DNA of 64,000 bases from Bacteroidota bacterium (GTDB lineage Bacteria; Bacteroidota; Bacteroidia; AKYH767-A; 2013-40CM-41-45). How positions within the stretch are numbered: the first letter of the stretch is position 1; every line of letters begins with the position of its first letter. Shown here piece by piece: positions 24,057-33,191 of this stretch. A program made the translations under genes and the position numbers. Below the pieces are notes generated by a model that was given only the letters and a program-made list of their open reading frames with translations, was not told the DNA's origin and did no database searches. Location: NCBI GenBank assembly GCA_026391945.1, contig JAPLDA010000022.1, positions 1 to 64,000 on the forward strand, in the 5' to 3' direction.

Positions 24057-24806
24057 TTACGTGAAATATTTCAGCTCCACTTTCTCTCCGTCAAACACCG
24101 CATACGAGTTGTATTTAATCCAGTCGCCGAGGTTGATGTAACGGCTTGTTCCGTTGATCGGAATATCCAATGGTAAATGACGATGGCCGAAAATCAAAAA
24201 GTCGTAATGTTTTTTTGAAAGAAGTTCTTTGGAGTGAATCACCAGCCATTCTTTTTCTTCACCGAGAAATTTTTCATCCACTATACCGGTGGCCATCCTG
24301 CTTTTACGGCTCCAGTAATTCCCCGTTCCCACGCCAAGGTTTGGATGCAGCCTTGCAAACAGCCATTGGCAGACTTTACTTGCAAAAACTTTTTTGATGA
24401 ACTTGTATCCATGATCACCGGGACCTAACCCGTCGCCATGACCGATGTAAAACGTTTTCCCGTTGTATGTTTTTTCAATGGGCGTCCTGTACAGTTTCAC
24501 GTTGATTTCTTTCACGAGGTAATCGAACGTCCACATGTCGTGGTTGCCGGTGAAATAATGAATGGGAATGCCGCGGTCAGAAAGTTCCGCCAGTTTGCCG
24601 AGCAGCCTCACGTATCCTCTTGGCACAACAGTTTTGTATTCAAACCAGAAGTCAAAGACATCTCCGAGCAGATAGAGTTCTTCGCAATCGGCCTCAATGC
24701 TTTCAAGCCAGCGAACGATTCGCTTTTCGCGCTCCAGGCTTTTTTGAGCATCGGGAACACCGAGGTGAAAGTCGGATGCGAAGTATATTTTTTTTTCTTT
24801 TTCCAA
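24057..24806 (-). CDS. lpxH: UDP-2,3-diacylglucosamine diphosphatase
   Basis: A 249-residue calcineurin-like metallophosphatase of the LpxH type, removing UMP from UDP-2,3-diacylglucosamine in lipid A synthesis on the cytoplasmic membrane face. The metal motifs are complete: DFHLG (D-x-H), GDVFDFW, GNHD, GHGDGLGPGD and GHRH. The conserved YRTPIEKTYNG and WLFARLHPNLG region is also typical of Bacteroidota LpxH. It follows the M1 peptidase gene by two bases on the same strand and is probably co-transcribed. Confidence 0.93.
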   Translation of the reverse strand: MEKEKKIYFASDFHLGVPDAQKSLEREKRIVRWLESIEADCEELYLLGDVFDFWFEYKTVVPRGYVRLLGKLAELSDRGIPIHYFTGNHDMWTFDYLVKEINVKLYRTPIEKTYNGKTFYIGHGDGLGPGDHGYKFIKKVFASKVCQWLFARLHPNLGVGTGNYWSRKSRMATGIVDEKFLGEEKEWLVIHSKELLSKKHYDFLIFGHRHLPLDIPINGTSRYINLGDWIKYNSYAVFDGEKVELKYFT

Positions 24807-24808
24807 AA

Positions 24809-27800
24809 TCAGAATTGAATTTTCTTTAACAACGTAAACGGGTTCAGTTTATTCAGGTGAAGTTCGAAGCGAACCAGTTTGCCGTAATCCAGTTTTTCAT
24901 TGTCAACTATGTATTGGATGTCGTCGGAATAAGTGAACGGAAAATAAATGGTAAAAATATCTTTTATCACGTCCAGTTCGGCGCCTGCTTCAAAAGAAAT
25001 GGCCGATCCGCCTGTTAATTCAGAAGCGCGATCGAATGTACCGAAGTCAGCGAAAAGTCTTACCGGTAAAATTCCGGGCAGCGAAGTCTTCAGGTTTACG
25101 GCAATCATCCATTTATTTGCCTGTCGGTAAAAATAAGTGGGCACGGCAAAACCGCCGTCCCTGGCCACGAACTGCTGTGCAAGCATTCCTGTGTTGTCGG
25201 TTCTGCCTAAAAAAACTTCATCAAACAGGTAATCATTGTCTCCTGAATAGCCACCCAGCTGGAAACGGTAATCTTCTCCCTGCAGCGTTGTGTTGCGGTA
25301 AAAAATATTTCCGGCAAACAAGCGGATGTCAAATCCTTTATCGATTTCTTTATATGTGATTCTGAATTTTTCTTCGAAAGTAGCGAGGAATAAATTTTGG
25401 TTTCCTCTCACGAGCAATTCCTGCCTCGATGGATTGATCGGGTTGTACCGGTCCCTGCAAAAGCTGAGTTCAAAAAGTGAAATGTTTTTGGAAGCAGGCT
25501 TTCCATTGTAATTGTATGGAAGATCCTTGCGGATAAAAATATTTCTCAGTTCCGCATCGTAAGATATTTTTTCACGTCGGTCGGAAGGCAGCATATACAG
25601 ATGTATCCGCGAATCAATCTTTCCGAACTTCAGCATCGAAGAAAGGAGCGTGGTGTCCCTCTCCCAATGTTCATCTTTCCCGAAAGAATAAGATTGTACT
25701 CCCACGCTGAATTGTATTTTCCTGACAGGCGACTGGTAAGGATACATACTGTATGCCACGTTTCCTCCGCCGGTAAGATCTTTTGTTCCGAAAGCGTACA
25801 TCGGCATCAGAACATATTCAAATTTCTTTTCCGGGATAAACATCGTGTAGAAAGCCGCACCAGCCATGAATTGGTTGTAGTGATTCCAGCCGGCAACGGG
25901 CGTGAAAAAAATCTGCGTATGATCCGGATTTTCCAGTCCGCCTAAAAACTGAAACCGGATGGGCTCTGTCTTCTTGAAAATTCCTTTGGTGCGGATGGTG
26001 TTGTTCGTTCTGTACAACTCCGGCATTTTTTCTTCCGCATCAATCCTGAAAGCATCAGCACCGGTATCGTTCAGTGTGATGTTTTTTGTATCGGGAAAAC
26101 CCTCCAGCCAGTGAGTCCGGAGGACTTTACCGTCTTTCATGCTGCTGACGGATAGCGGAGCGGCAATTCCAGCGTTGTTTGAAAGTGTTAAGGCGTAATT
26201 TTTATTCTCTTTGGAAAATTTCAATGACGAAAATTTATAATCCAGTTTTTTGTTTGTGCTGATGAGATCTTCAAAAAACCAGTCGAGGTTTTTTCCTGTT
26301 GTTGAAGTGAAAATTGTTTTCAAATCTTCCGGTTGCGGATGTTTGAATTTCCAGTTTTCAAAATAGCGGTGCATGCAGGCATCGAAAAGAGAATCGCCGA
26401 GATACGATTTGAGGTAATCGAGGCTGACCGATGTTTTAAAATAGACATCTCCATGCAGATTCGCTCTCATCACTTTTTCGGCAGTGGTTGCAGGCGGCTG
26501 GTCGGAGTTTCTTCTTGCGCCCCACAGGTAATCAATGTATTGAATGTTCCGGTGATTCAGCCTGTCTAAACCAAAATGTTTTGAAGTGTTCCCGAGTTTT
26601 CCAAATTGCTCCATCTGCTTTTCTTTATCCCCGGAATATTTCTCCATCACATACCGTGTTTCGAGGAAGTTGGTAAGTCCTTCGTCCATCCACGGATGAA
26701 TACGTTCGTTGCTTCCGAGAATTCCATAGAACCAGTTGTGGCCGATTTCATGGGCGATGGTTACTTCCGTTTCAAAAAGATCGCCGTAACTTCCGATGGT
26801 GGTGATCGTTGGGTATTCCATTCCATCACCGGCGGCTTCCGTCACATCCACAGCTGAAATGGTATGATAGGGATACTCGCCAATCCATTTCGAAAAAAAC
26901 AGGATGGATGATTTTACATACGCCGGGGCTTTCATCCAGTAGTCCGCTTCGGCATTGGTGAACATCATCCATCCTGTCACTTTTCTTTTTGAAACCGGCA
27001 TTTCAATTTCTTCTTTCAGCACATGCCAGCGTTTGTCGGCAAACCAGGCAAAGTCATGTACGTTCTCCTGGTGGTAATGCAACGTTTTAGTTTTGTCGGA
27101 CGAGGTCGGAAAACTCATGTCTTTCGGAAACGTGGTGATGGACTGAGTTTCTTTTACTTTTTCATCGAGCCAGTGCAGTTCTTTTTCTCCGTCGGTGAGG
27201 TCGCCGGTTGCATTCACAACATAATTTTCAGGGAGGGTGATGTACACATCAAAAGTTCCGAACTCAGAATAGAACTCTCCGCGGTTGAGGTAGGAAAAAT
27301 AATTCCATCCGTTCTGATCGTAAACAGCAGGTTTCGGAAACCACTGGGTGATAAAATAAGCCTGTCCGAGATGGCCCAGTCTTGAAATCATCGCAGAAGG
27401 AATTTTGACATGGAAAGGAGTGGTGATGGTGATTTTTTCACCCGGTAAAAGAGGCTTCTCTAAAAAGAGTTGACCAATGTCGATGGTGTCGGTCAACAGG
27501 TTCCAGCGTATTTTGTTTCCGTCAATTTTAAAATCGAGCGAATCGATAAGTCCTTTTTCATTCTCCTTCAGGTTGATGATTTTCGGATCTCCGTCTTTAT
27601 AAAACTCATTGGCCAATGCCGTTGTTTCATCCTTGTATGCATTCGGCCAGAGATGAAAATACAGTACGCTTAACACATCTTTTGAATGATTGGTGTATTC
27701 GATGCTTTCGGATGCACTGAGTTCATGGGTTACGTCATTCAATGACACATGGATGTTGTAACGGACTTCCTGCTGAAAATAATTTTGAGCGAACGACTGA

Positions 27801-28030
27801 TTAAAGAATAAGGAGTAAAGAGTCAGGGGTAAGATAATTCGCAGATGTGCAAATCTGCAGATGTGATGATTAGCGGATGAGTTAATTAGCGGATGAGCTG
27901 ATTGGCTGATGCACTGATTTGAGAATTTGAGAATTTGAGAATTTGATGATGAGCGGAAGCGTAAATTAATTCTCCGTTTCATCTGCATATCTTCACATCT
28001 ATTCATGTTCACATCTTCTGATTTTTTCAT
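24809..28030 (-). CDS. M1 family metallopeptidase with C-terminal barrel-like domain
   Basis: Up to 1073 residues. A zinc aminopeptidase of the M1 family: HEIGH at about residue 427 and the third ligand Glu450 (HExxH-x18-E), preceded by GDGMEYPTI, the M1 exopeptidase-type motif. The last ~380 residues lack peptidase motifs. They look like amphipathic beta strands (FEYVLMPMYAFG, KIQFSVGVQSYSFG, RLFADFGTFDRAS), consistent with an outer-membrane barrel. The first ~62 residues are translated repeat words with no signal features. The real signal (ILPLTLYSLFFNQSFA) begins near residue 66 with no ATG, so the true start is uncertain. Confidence 0.85.
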   Translation of the reverse strand: MKKSEDVNMNRCEDMQMKRRINLRFRSSSNSQILKFSNQCISQSAHPLINSSANHHICRFAHLRIILPLTLYSLFFNQSFAQNYFQQEVRYNIHVSLNDVTHELSASESIEYTNHSKDVLSVLYFHLWPNAYKDETTALANEFYKDGDPKIINLKENEKGLIDSLDFKIDGNKIRWNLLTDTIDIGQLFLEKPLLPGEKITITTPFHVKIPSAMISRLGHLGQAYFITQWFPKPAVYDQNGWNYFSYLNRGEFYSEFGTFDVYITLPENYVVNATGDLTDGEKELHWLDEKVKETQSITTFPKDMSFPTSSDKTKTLHYHQENVHDFAWFADKRWHVLKEEIEMPVSKRKVTGWMMFTNAEADYWMKAPAYVKSSILFFSKWIGEYPYHTISAVDVTEAAGDGMEYPTITTIGSYGDLFETEVTIAHEIGHNWFYGILGSNERIHPWMDEGLTNFLETRYVMEKYSGDKEKQMEQFGKLGNTSKHFGLDRLNHRNIQYIDYLWGARRNSDQPPATTAEKVMRANLHGDVYFKTSVSLDYLKSYLGDSLFDACMHRYFENWKFKHPQPEDLKTIFTSTTGKNLDWFFEDLISTNKKLDYKFSSLKFSKENKNYALTLSNNAGIAAPLSVSSMKDGKVLRTHWLEGFPDTKNITLNDTGADAFRIDAEEKMPELYRTNNTIRTKGIFKKTEPIRFQFLGGLENPDHTQIFFTPVAGWNHYNQFMAGAAFYTMFIPEKKFEYVLMPMYAFGTKDLTGGGNVAYSMYPYQSPVRKIQFSVGVQSYSFGKDEHWERDTTLLSSMLKFGKIDSRIHLYMLPSDRREKISYDAELRNIFIRKDLPYNYNGKPASKNISLFELSFCRDRYNPINPSRQELLVRGNQNLFLATFEEKFRITYKEIDKGFDIRLFAGNIFYRNTTLQGEDYRFQLGGYSGDNDYLFDEVFLGRTDNTGMLAQQFVARDGGFAVPTYFYRQANKWMIAVNLKTSLPGILPVRLFADFGTFDRASELTGGSAISFEAGAELDVIKDIFTIYFPFTYSDDIQYIVDNEKLDYGKLVRFELHLNKLNPFTLLKKIQF

Positions 28031-28075
28031 TCGCTAATTGGCTAATCAACTCATCAGCTAATTAACTGATCAGTT
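27842..28075. repeat. Word-repeat block covering the 5' end of the M1 peptidase gene
   Basis: A/T-rich short words repeat with variation: AATTTGAG x3 (around 27917-27942), TTAGCGGATGAG, GCAGATGTGCAAATCTGCAGATGTG, and CTAATTGGCTAATCAACTCATC. The same style occurs at 36893-36945. The block overlaps the first ~60 codons of the M1 gene and the intergenic region to 28069. Confidence 0.6.
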
Positions 28076-29179
28076 TAAAATTTCAACCAGCTTTTGTTCC
28101 AGTTCAGCACCGACCAATCCTTTGGCAATTACTTTTCCTTCTTTATCAAGCAACACGGTATAAGGAATTGCTTCCACCTGGTAAAGTTTCACGACCTGTG
28201 ATTCCCATCTCTTCAACTCACTCACCTGTGGCCAGGTGATGCCGTCTTTTTTGATCGCTTCTTTCCAGGCCGAAACGTTTTCGTCCAGCGACACTCCGAA
28301 GATTTCAAAATTTTTGTTTTTGAATTTTTTATACATCTCCACGATGTGAGGATTTTCGCGCCGGCACGGGCCGCACCAGCTTGCCCAGAAATCAAGGAGG
28401 ATAATTTTCCCTTTGAAAGATGAAAGCGACAACTCTTTTCCTTCCGGGGTGTTCAGTCGTATCTCAGGTGCCTGGCTGCCTGCAGGTAGTTTTTTTAAAT
28501 TGGCAACCATGACTTCAAAGTCCTTCACAAATTTACTCGAAGGATATTCTCCCTGCAGAGAAATCAGCAGGTTCTCATAAACCTGAATGTCTTTTTGCTG
28601 GTCGAGGTACCTTATGGTAGAAAGTGCAACCAGTGATTTTGGATGAGCGGAAATAAATTCCTTCGCAAATTTCTCCGTCACGGTAGCATAATATTTTTGA
28701 AGAACCGGCCCGACAGAATCTTTTTTAGAAGGATCAGTTTCACGTCGGGTAGAGTAAACGACATTTAAGGAATCGGTTAAGTGGCCATCAAAATCCTTAA
28801 TGACCCTGATAAGCTCGCAGTCCTCGGAACCTTTCACGGTGTAAGTCTTTTCCATTTTTTTTCCGTCACCGGTAATTTGGATATTTTCTTTTCCGTCCAG
28901 TAATAAAAAAACCATGTTGCTTTTGTCGGTGCGGATCACGTAATAATCTTTTTCCGTCGCCTTGTTGCCGAGTGTGAAATTTCCCTCCGCATCTGTTTTC
29001 GAGGAATCAAGAATATATTCTCCTTTGTCATCAAACCGTTCGAGGTACACCATGGTGTTTCCTGAATTGGTGAGTTTGCCGCTGATGGTTCCCTGTTTGT
29101 CATCTCCTTTTTGTTTGCAGGAAAATAACAGGATCACTGTCCCGGAAAGGAGAAGTCCTATAGTGGATAGTATTTTCAT
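28070..29179 (-). CDS. TlpA-like thioredoxin-family lipoprotein (DUF4369 + redoxin)
   Basis: A 369-residue envelope lipoprotein. The N-terminal signal ends in a lipobox (VILLFSC, lipidated Cys about residue 21). A DUF4369-like beta domain (GTISGKLTNSGNTMVYLERFDDKGEYILDSSKTDAEGNF-type text, about 32-130) precedes a helical linker and a TlpA/redoxin domain with LLDFWASWCGPCRREN, the CGPC active site, and cis-Pro region EAIPYTVLLDKEGKV. Such proteins act in periplasmic thiol-disulfide exchange; the partner is unknown. The gene ends 39 bases from the M1 peptidase gene, with repeat words between. Confidence 0.88.
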   Translation of the reverse strand: MKILSTIGLLLSGTVILLFSCKQKGDDKQGTISGKLTNSGNTMVYLERFDDKGEYILDSSKTDAEGNFTLGNKATEKDYYVIRTDKSNMVFLLLDGKENIQITGDGKKMEKTYTVKGSEDCELIRVIKDFDGHLTDSLNVVYSTRRETDPSKKDSVGPVLQKYYATVTEKFAKEFISAHPKSLVALSTIRYLDQQKDIQVYENLLISLQGEYPSSKFVKDFEVMVANLKKLPAGSQAPEIRLNTPEGKELSLSSFKGKIILLDFWASWCGPCRRENPHIVEMYKKFKNKNFEIFGVSLDENVSAWKEAIKKDGITWPQVSELKRWESQVVKLYQVEAIPYTVLLDKEGKVIAKGLVGAELEQKLVEILN

Positions 29180-29317
29180 AAGTTGATGAATGATGGCGCA
29201 AGTTAAGTAAATCCGGAAAGCGGAATTCTGTGGTTCCTCTTCATTTATTTACTAGGATTGTTTATATATATTGTGGCCGTTTACCAGTCTCCCGAACCCC
29301 TTAACCCATTCACCTCA

Positions 29318-32300
29318 ATGAAAAAAATTGTCTTTATCAATTTGTTATTTATGATCGCCGCGAATGCCATGTTCGCCCGCGAATTCACCGGCCCGGATGC
29401 GCAGAAAATCATTCCGGGAGCGGAAAAGATCATCACGGGAACACAAAGCGCTGTTCCGGAATTTGTTCAGTTCAGGAAAGAGTCATGCATTGAATTGGCC
29501 GGTTTTAAGATGTGGGCACGCCAGTCGTTTTCACTTTCTGCTGACTATGATTTCAGGTTGCTGAATTCGGATAAAGATCAGATCGGGATCACTCATTACC
29601 GCTACCAGCAAACGTACAGGGGAGTTCCGCTGGAGGGCACGATGTACATCGTACATGCAAAGAACAACCAGATCATTTCTTTAAACGGAACCTTGTTTAA
29701 CAAGTTGAATGTTTCATCGGTTCCTGCTATGAGTGAATCGGCTGCTTTGAACTCAGCATTGAATTACATGGGAGCTTCTGTTTACCGCTGGCAGGTGAAG
29801 GAAATGGAAGAGCAGTTGAAAAGAACAAGCGGCAATCCGTCTGCATCCTGGTTTCCGAAAGGAGAGTTGATGCTCGCGCCGGTGAAAGGAAATATCAGCG
29901 CTCAGTATTACCGGCTCGCTTATCGCTTTGATGTATATGCCGAGAAACCGCTGAGGAGAGAATATGTTTTTGTGGATGCATCCAGTGGAGAAATAATTTA
30001 TACGAAGAACAGGATTCAGTCGTCTGATGTGCTGGCAACGGCGATCACGGCTTACAGCGGAAGCCGGGAAATCATCACCGACAGTGTGAGTGCGACGAAC
30101 TTCAGGCTGAGGGAAACGGGCAGGGGAAATGGAATCGAAACGTATAACCTGCAAACAGGAACAACTTACGTGAATACGGATTTTACAGATGCCGATAATT
30201 ACTGGAACAACGTCAATGCCCAGCAGGATCAATATGCCACCGATGCGCACTGGGGATCAGAGATGACGTACGATTTTTATTGGAATAAATTCAGCCGCAA
30301 CAGCATTGATAATTCAGGATTTAAACTGCTGAACTATGTTCATTACAACACAAATTATCTCAATGCATTTTGGGATGGGACAGAAATGACGTATGGCGAC
30401 GGCAGCGGCGCTTACAACCCACTGACTCCGCTCGATGTGATTGGCCATGAAATATCGCATGGTTTAACTGAACAAACTTCCAACCTGAATTACGCAAATG
30501 AACCTGGTGCCATGAATGAAGGCTTCAGCGATTGCATGGGCAATTCCATCCGTCATTACGGAAAACAATCTGCTACCATCGATTGGCTGATTGGCGATGA
30601 AATGGGCGGAACTCCGTTTCGCAGCATGTCGGACCCGAATGCCTATGGCAACCCGGATACCTACCAGGGAACCTACTGGGATTTTGCCACGCAGGAAGTC
30701 CACCAGAACAGCACTGTTTTAAGTCATTGGTTTTATCTTTTAGCGGAAGGCGGAAGCGGTACCAACGATAACGGTGATGCTTATACGGTTGCCGGTATCG
30801 GCATTGAAAAAGCGCAGGCCATTTGCTTCCGGATGAACACCGTTTATTTTGTTCCGACATCGCAGTATGCTGATGCAAGAACGTATGCCATCCAGTCTGC
30901 TATTGATTTGTATGGTGCCTGTACCAATGAAGTGATGCAAACTGCCAACGCCATGCATGCGGTAGGAATCGGCGGTGTATTCACCACCGGTGTCACCAGC
31001 GATTTCAGCACACCTGTCATTTTGTTTTGCAGTGCACCGGCTTCTGCTATATTTACTAACCTGAGTTCAAATGCAGGAACCTTTACCTGGGATTTCGGAG
31101 ATGGAACGGCGTTGGTTCATACCAACAGCCCGACTCATGTGTATAACAGCTATGGCCAGTTTACGGTGTCGCTGATTGCGGATGGTGGTTCATGCGGAAT
31201 TGATACGATGATAAAAGCCTTGTATGTCAGCGTTGATTCTGCTAATCCATGCATCGTCAACCTGCCACTCACCGGAACCGGTGCCACGCAAACAGCCTGT
31301 GCCGGACAACTCTATGATAATGGCGGGCCGTCTGCCAACTATACGGATCAAACCGACGTCTCCATCACCATTGCTCCTGTGGGTGCGGCAACAGTTACTC
31401 TTACCTTCTCTTCTTTCAACCTGGAAAGCACGTATGATTTTCTGTACATCTATGATGGCCCTACTACTGCCAGCACGCTCATCGGCTCATACACCGGAAC
31501 AGCATTGCCAAACGGGGGAACCATCACTTCTACAAACGGAGCGATTACAATTCGCCAGACTTCCGACCAGGCGCTGAATTTTTCCGGCTTTGCATTAACA
31601 TGGCAATGCTCCATTGCGAACACGTCTCCTCATGCGGTATTCACCGCAGATGCAACAACCAGTTGTGCAGGGTTCATTCATTTCATGGATCAGAGTACCA
31701 ATGGCCCGACGTCGTGGCATTGGGATTTTGGTGACGGGGATACATCCAACATTCAAAATCCTTCTCATGCGTATGCGGCAAACGGAACGTATACTGTAGT
31801 GCTCACGGTTTCCAATGTTCATGGTACGGATGTTTCGACGCAGGTGAATTACATCACCATCAACCGGCCATCGGCTCCTGTTTCTTCCAACATCAGTATT
31901 TGTCCGGGTGATGCTGCCGCTCTTACCGCAACCGGATCATCGGTTCTCAACTGGTACGCTTCAGCTTCCGGAGGATCGGCGGTCGGAACAGGAAGCCCGT
32001 TCATCGTTTCTCCTGTTCCAAATCCTGTTACCTATTGGGTGGAATCGGATATCTACCCCGCCACTCAACATGTATTACCTGTTGATAATTCCATTGGCGG
32101 CGGCGGTTATTTCACCGGGAGCAATTACCATGATTTGATGTTTGATGTGCTCAACCCGGTAAAACTTGTATCGGTTAAAGTGTACGCTCAGAATTCAGGC
32201 AATAGAACCATTACACTTATCCAGGCAGGTGTGACATTGCAATCATTGACGGTGAATATTCCAAACGGACAAAGTCGTGTGACGCTGAACTGGGATCTTC

Positions 32301-33037
32301 CTGCAGGAGTGAATTTCGAACTGGGATGCCAGGGCACCACCGGTTTGTATCGAAATAACGGCGGCGCTGTTTTCCCATATATACTGAGCGGCATGGTTTC
32401 CATCACCGGCACCAACGCAGGCAATCCCGCATATTACTATTACTTCTATGATTGGGAATTACAGGGGCCGCCATGCATCAGCCCGCGAACGGCTGTCCAG
32501 ATCAACGTGAACACGCCTCCTGTGGCGGCTTATACATCAAGTATTTTTAATGACAGTGTTTCTTTTGCTGATAACTCCGTGAATGCAACCGGCTGGGCAT
32601 GGGATTTCGGTGATCCAACTTCCGGTGCGAATAATTCTTCATCCCTGCCTAACCCGTCGCATGTATTTTATTCACCGGGAACATTCAATGTATGCCTGCG
32701 CATCACCGATTCAAACGGTTGCCAGGATTCCATTTGCCAGTCATTCTTAGTGACGGGACTCGACCAGCCAGGGATGCTCTCCAATTCATCATTCGGAATT
32801 TATCCGAATCCCGTGAACGATCTGATGACCATCCGTTTCAGTAATTCATGGCCAGCTGGTACATACCACCTGAAGTTGATAGATGTGTTGGGAAAGGTTG
32901 TCTTTGAAAACACAATCCGGAACAGGCAGTTGAATGGAACAGTCCATTGGGATGTTTCATCATTGGCTCCCGGTGCCTACATGATACAGGTGGAAGGAGA
33001 AAATCAAAAGATGATGAAACGTTTCATCAGGCAATAA
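29318..33037 (+). CDS. Multidomain secreted M4 metallopeptidase, T9SS cargo
   Basis: About 1239 residues from ATG 29318 (signal MKKIVFINLLFMIAANAMFA); upstream in-frame ATG 29258 is rejected because it precedes the signal. Order: FTP/PepSY-type propeptide (about 30-220), thermolysin-like M4 catalytic domain with HEISH at 377-381 and GAMNEGFSDCMGN (third ligand Glu), first PKD (WDFGDGT, about 590), CUB-like domain (ACAGQLYDNGG...YDFLYIYDG), second PKD (WDFGDGD), an Ig-like segment (ISICPGDAAAL), third PKD (WAWDFGDPT) and a T9SS type A tail (IYPNPVNDL...APGAYMIQV). Likely degrades extracellular protein. Confidence 0.92.
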   Translation: MKKIVFINLLFMIAANAMFAREFTGPDAQKIIPGAEKIITGTQSAVPEFVQFRKESCIELAGFKMWARQSFSLSADYDFRLLNSDKDQIGITHYRYQQTYRGVPLEGTMYIVHAKNNQIISLNGTLFNKLNVSSVPAMSESAALNSALNYMGASVYRWQVKEMEEQLKRTSGNPSASWFPKGELMLAPVKGNISAQYYRLAYRFDVYAEKPLRREYVFVDASSGEIIYTKNRIQSSDVLATAITAYSGSREIITDSVSATNFRLRETGRGNGIETYNLQTGTTYVNTDFTDADNYWNNVNAQQDQYATDAHWGSEMTYDFYWNKFSRNSIDNSGFKLLNYVHYNTNYLNAFWDGTEMTYGDGSGAYNPLTPLDVIGHEISHGLTEQTSNLNYANEPGAMNEGFSDCMGNSIRHYGKQSATIDWLIGDEMGGTPFRSMSDPNAYGNPDTYQGTYWDFATQEVHQNSTVLSHWFYLLAEGGSGTNDNGDAYTVAGIGIEKAQAICFRMNTVYFVPTSQYADARTYAIQSAIDLYGACTNEVMQTANAMHAVGIGGVFTTGVTSDFSTPVILFCSAPASAIFTNLSSNAGTFTWDFGDGTALVHTNSPTHVYNSYGQFTVSLIADGGSCGIDTMIKALYVSVDSANPCIVNLPLTGTGATQTACAGQLYDNGGPSANYTDQTDVSITIAPVGAATVTLTFSSFNLESTYDFLYIYDGPTTASTLIGSYTGTALPNGGTITSTNGAITIRQTSDQALNFSGFALTWQCSIANTSPHAVFTADATTSCAGFIHFMDQSTNGPTSWHWDFGDGDTSNIQNPSHAYAANGTYTVVLTVSNVHGTDVSTQVNYITINRPSAPVSSNISICPGDAAALTATGSSVLNWYASASGGSAVGTGSPFIVSPVPNPVTYWVESDIYPATQHVLPVDNSIGGGGYFTGSNYHDLMFDVLNPVKLVSVKVYAQNSGNRTITLIQAGVTLQSLTVNIPNGQSRVTLNWDLPAGVNFELGCQGTTGLYRNNGGAVFPYILSGMVSITGTNAGNPAYYYYFYDWELQGPPCISPRTAVQINVNTPPVAAYTSSIFNDSVSFADNSVNATGWAWDFGDPTSGANNSSSLPNPSHVFYSPGTFNVCLRITDSNGCQDSICQSFLVTGLDQPGMLSNSSFGIYPNPVNDLMTIRFSNSWPAGTYHLKLIDVLGKVVFENTIRNRQLNGTVHWDVSSLAPGAYMIQVEGENQKMMKRFIRQ

Positions 33038-33054
33038 TAGAGATTGTAAAAATC

Positions 33055-33089
33055 AAAAATCCCGTGCAAAACTGCACGGGATTTTTTTT
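33055..33089. terminator. Terminator after the M4 peptidase gene
   Basis: Stem AAATCCCGTGCA / TGCACGGGATTT with loop AAAC followed by a T-run; flanking A-run on the left makes it potentially bidirectional for the convergent gene. Confidence 0.9.
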
Positions 33090-33091
33090 AT

Positions 33092-33147
33092 ACCAAATCA
33101 ACGCAGGTTTCCGAAAAAAATAAAATGAAACCTGCGTTAGATTTGGT
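33092..33147. repeat. Inverted repeat with 19-20 bp arms
   Basis: ACCAAATCAACGCAGGTTT (33092-33110) faces AAACCTGCGTTAGATTTGGT (33128-33147) across a 17-base A-rich spacer; a single unpaired A interrupts the stem. It lies between convergent genes, just after a terminator, so it may be a second terminator for the minus-strand gene or a small fold-back element. Confidence 0.7.
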
Positions 33148-33191
33148 TATGCCGAAGTACTTTTTCGTAAAATCAAATGAAAGAGGTATGA

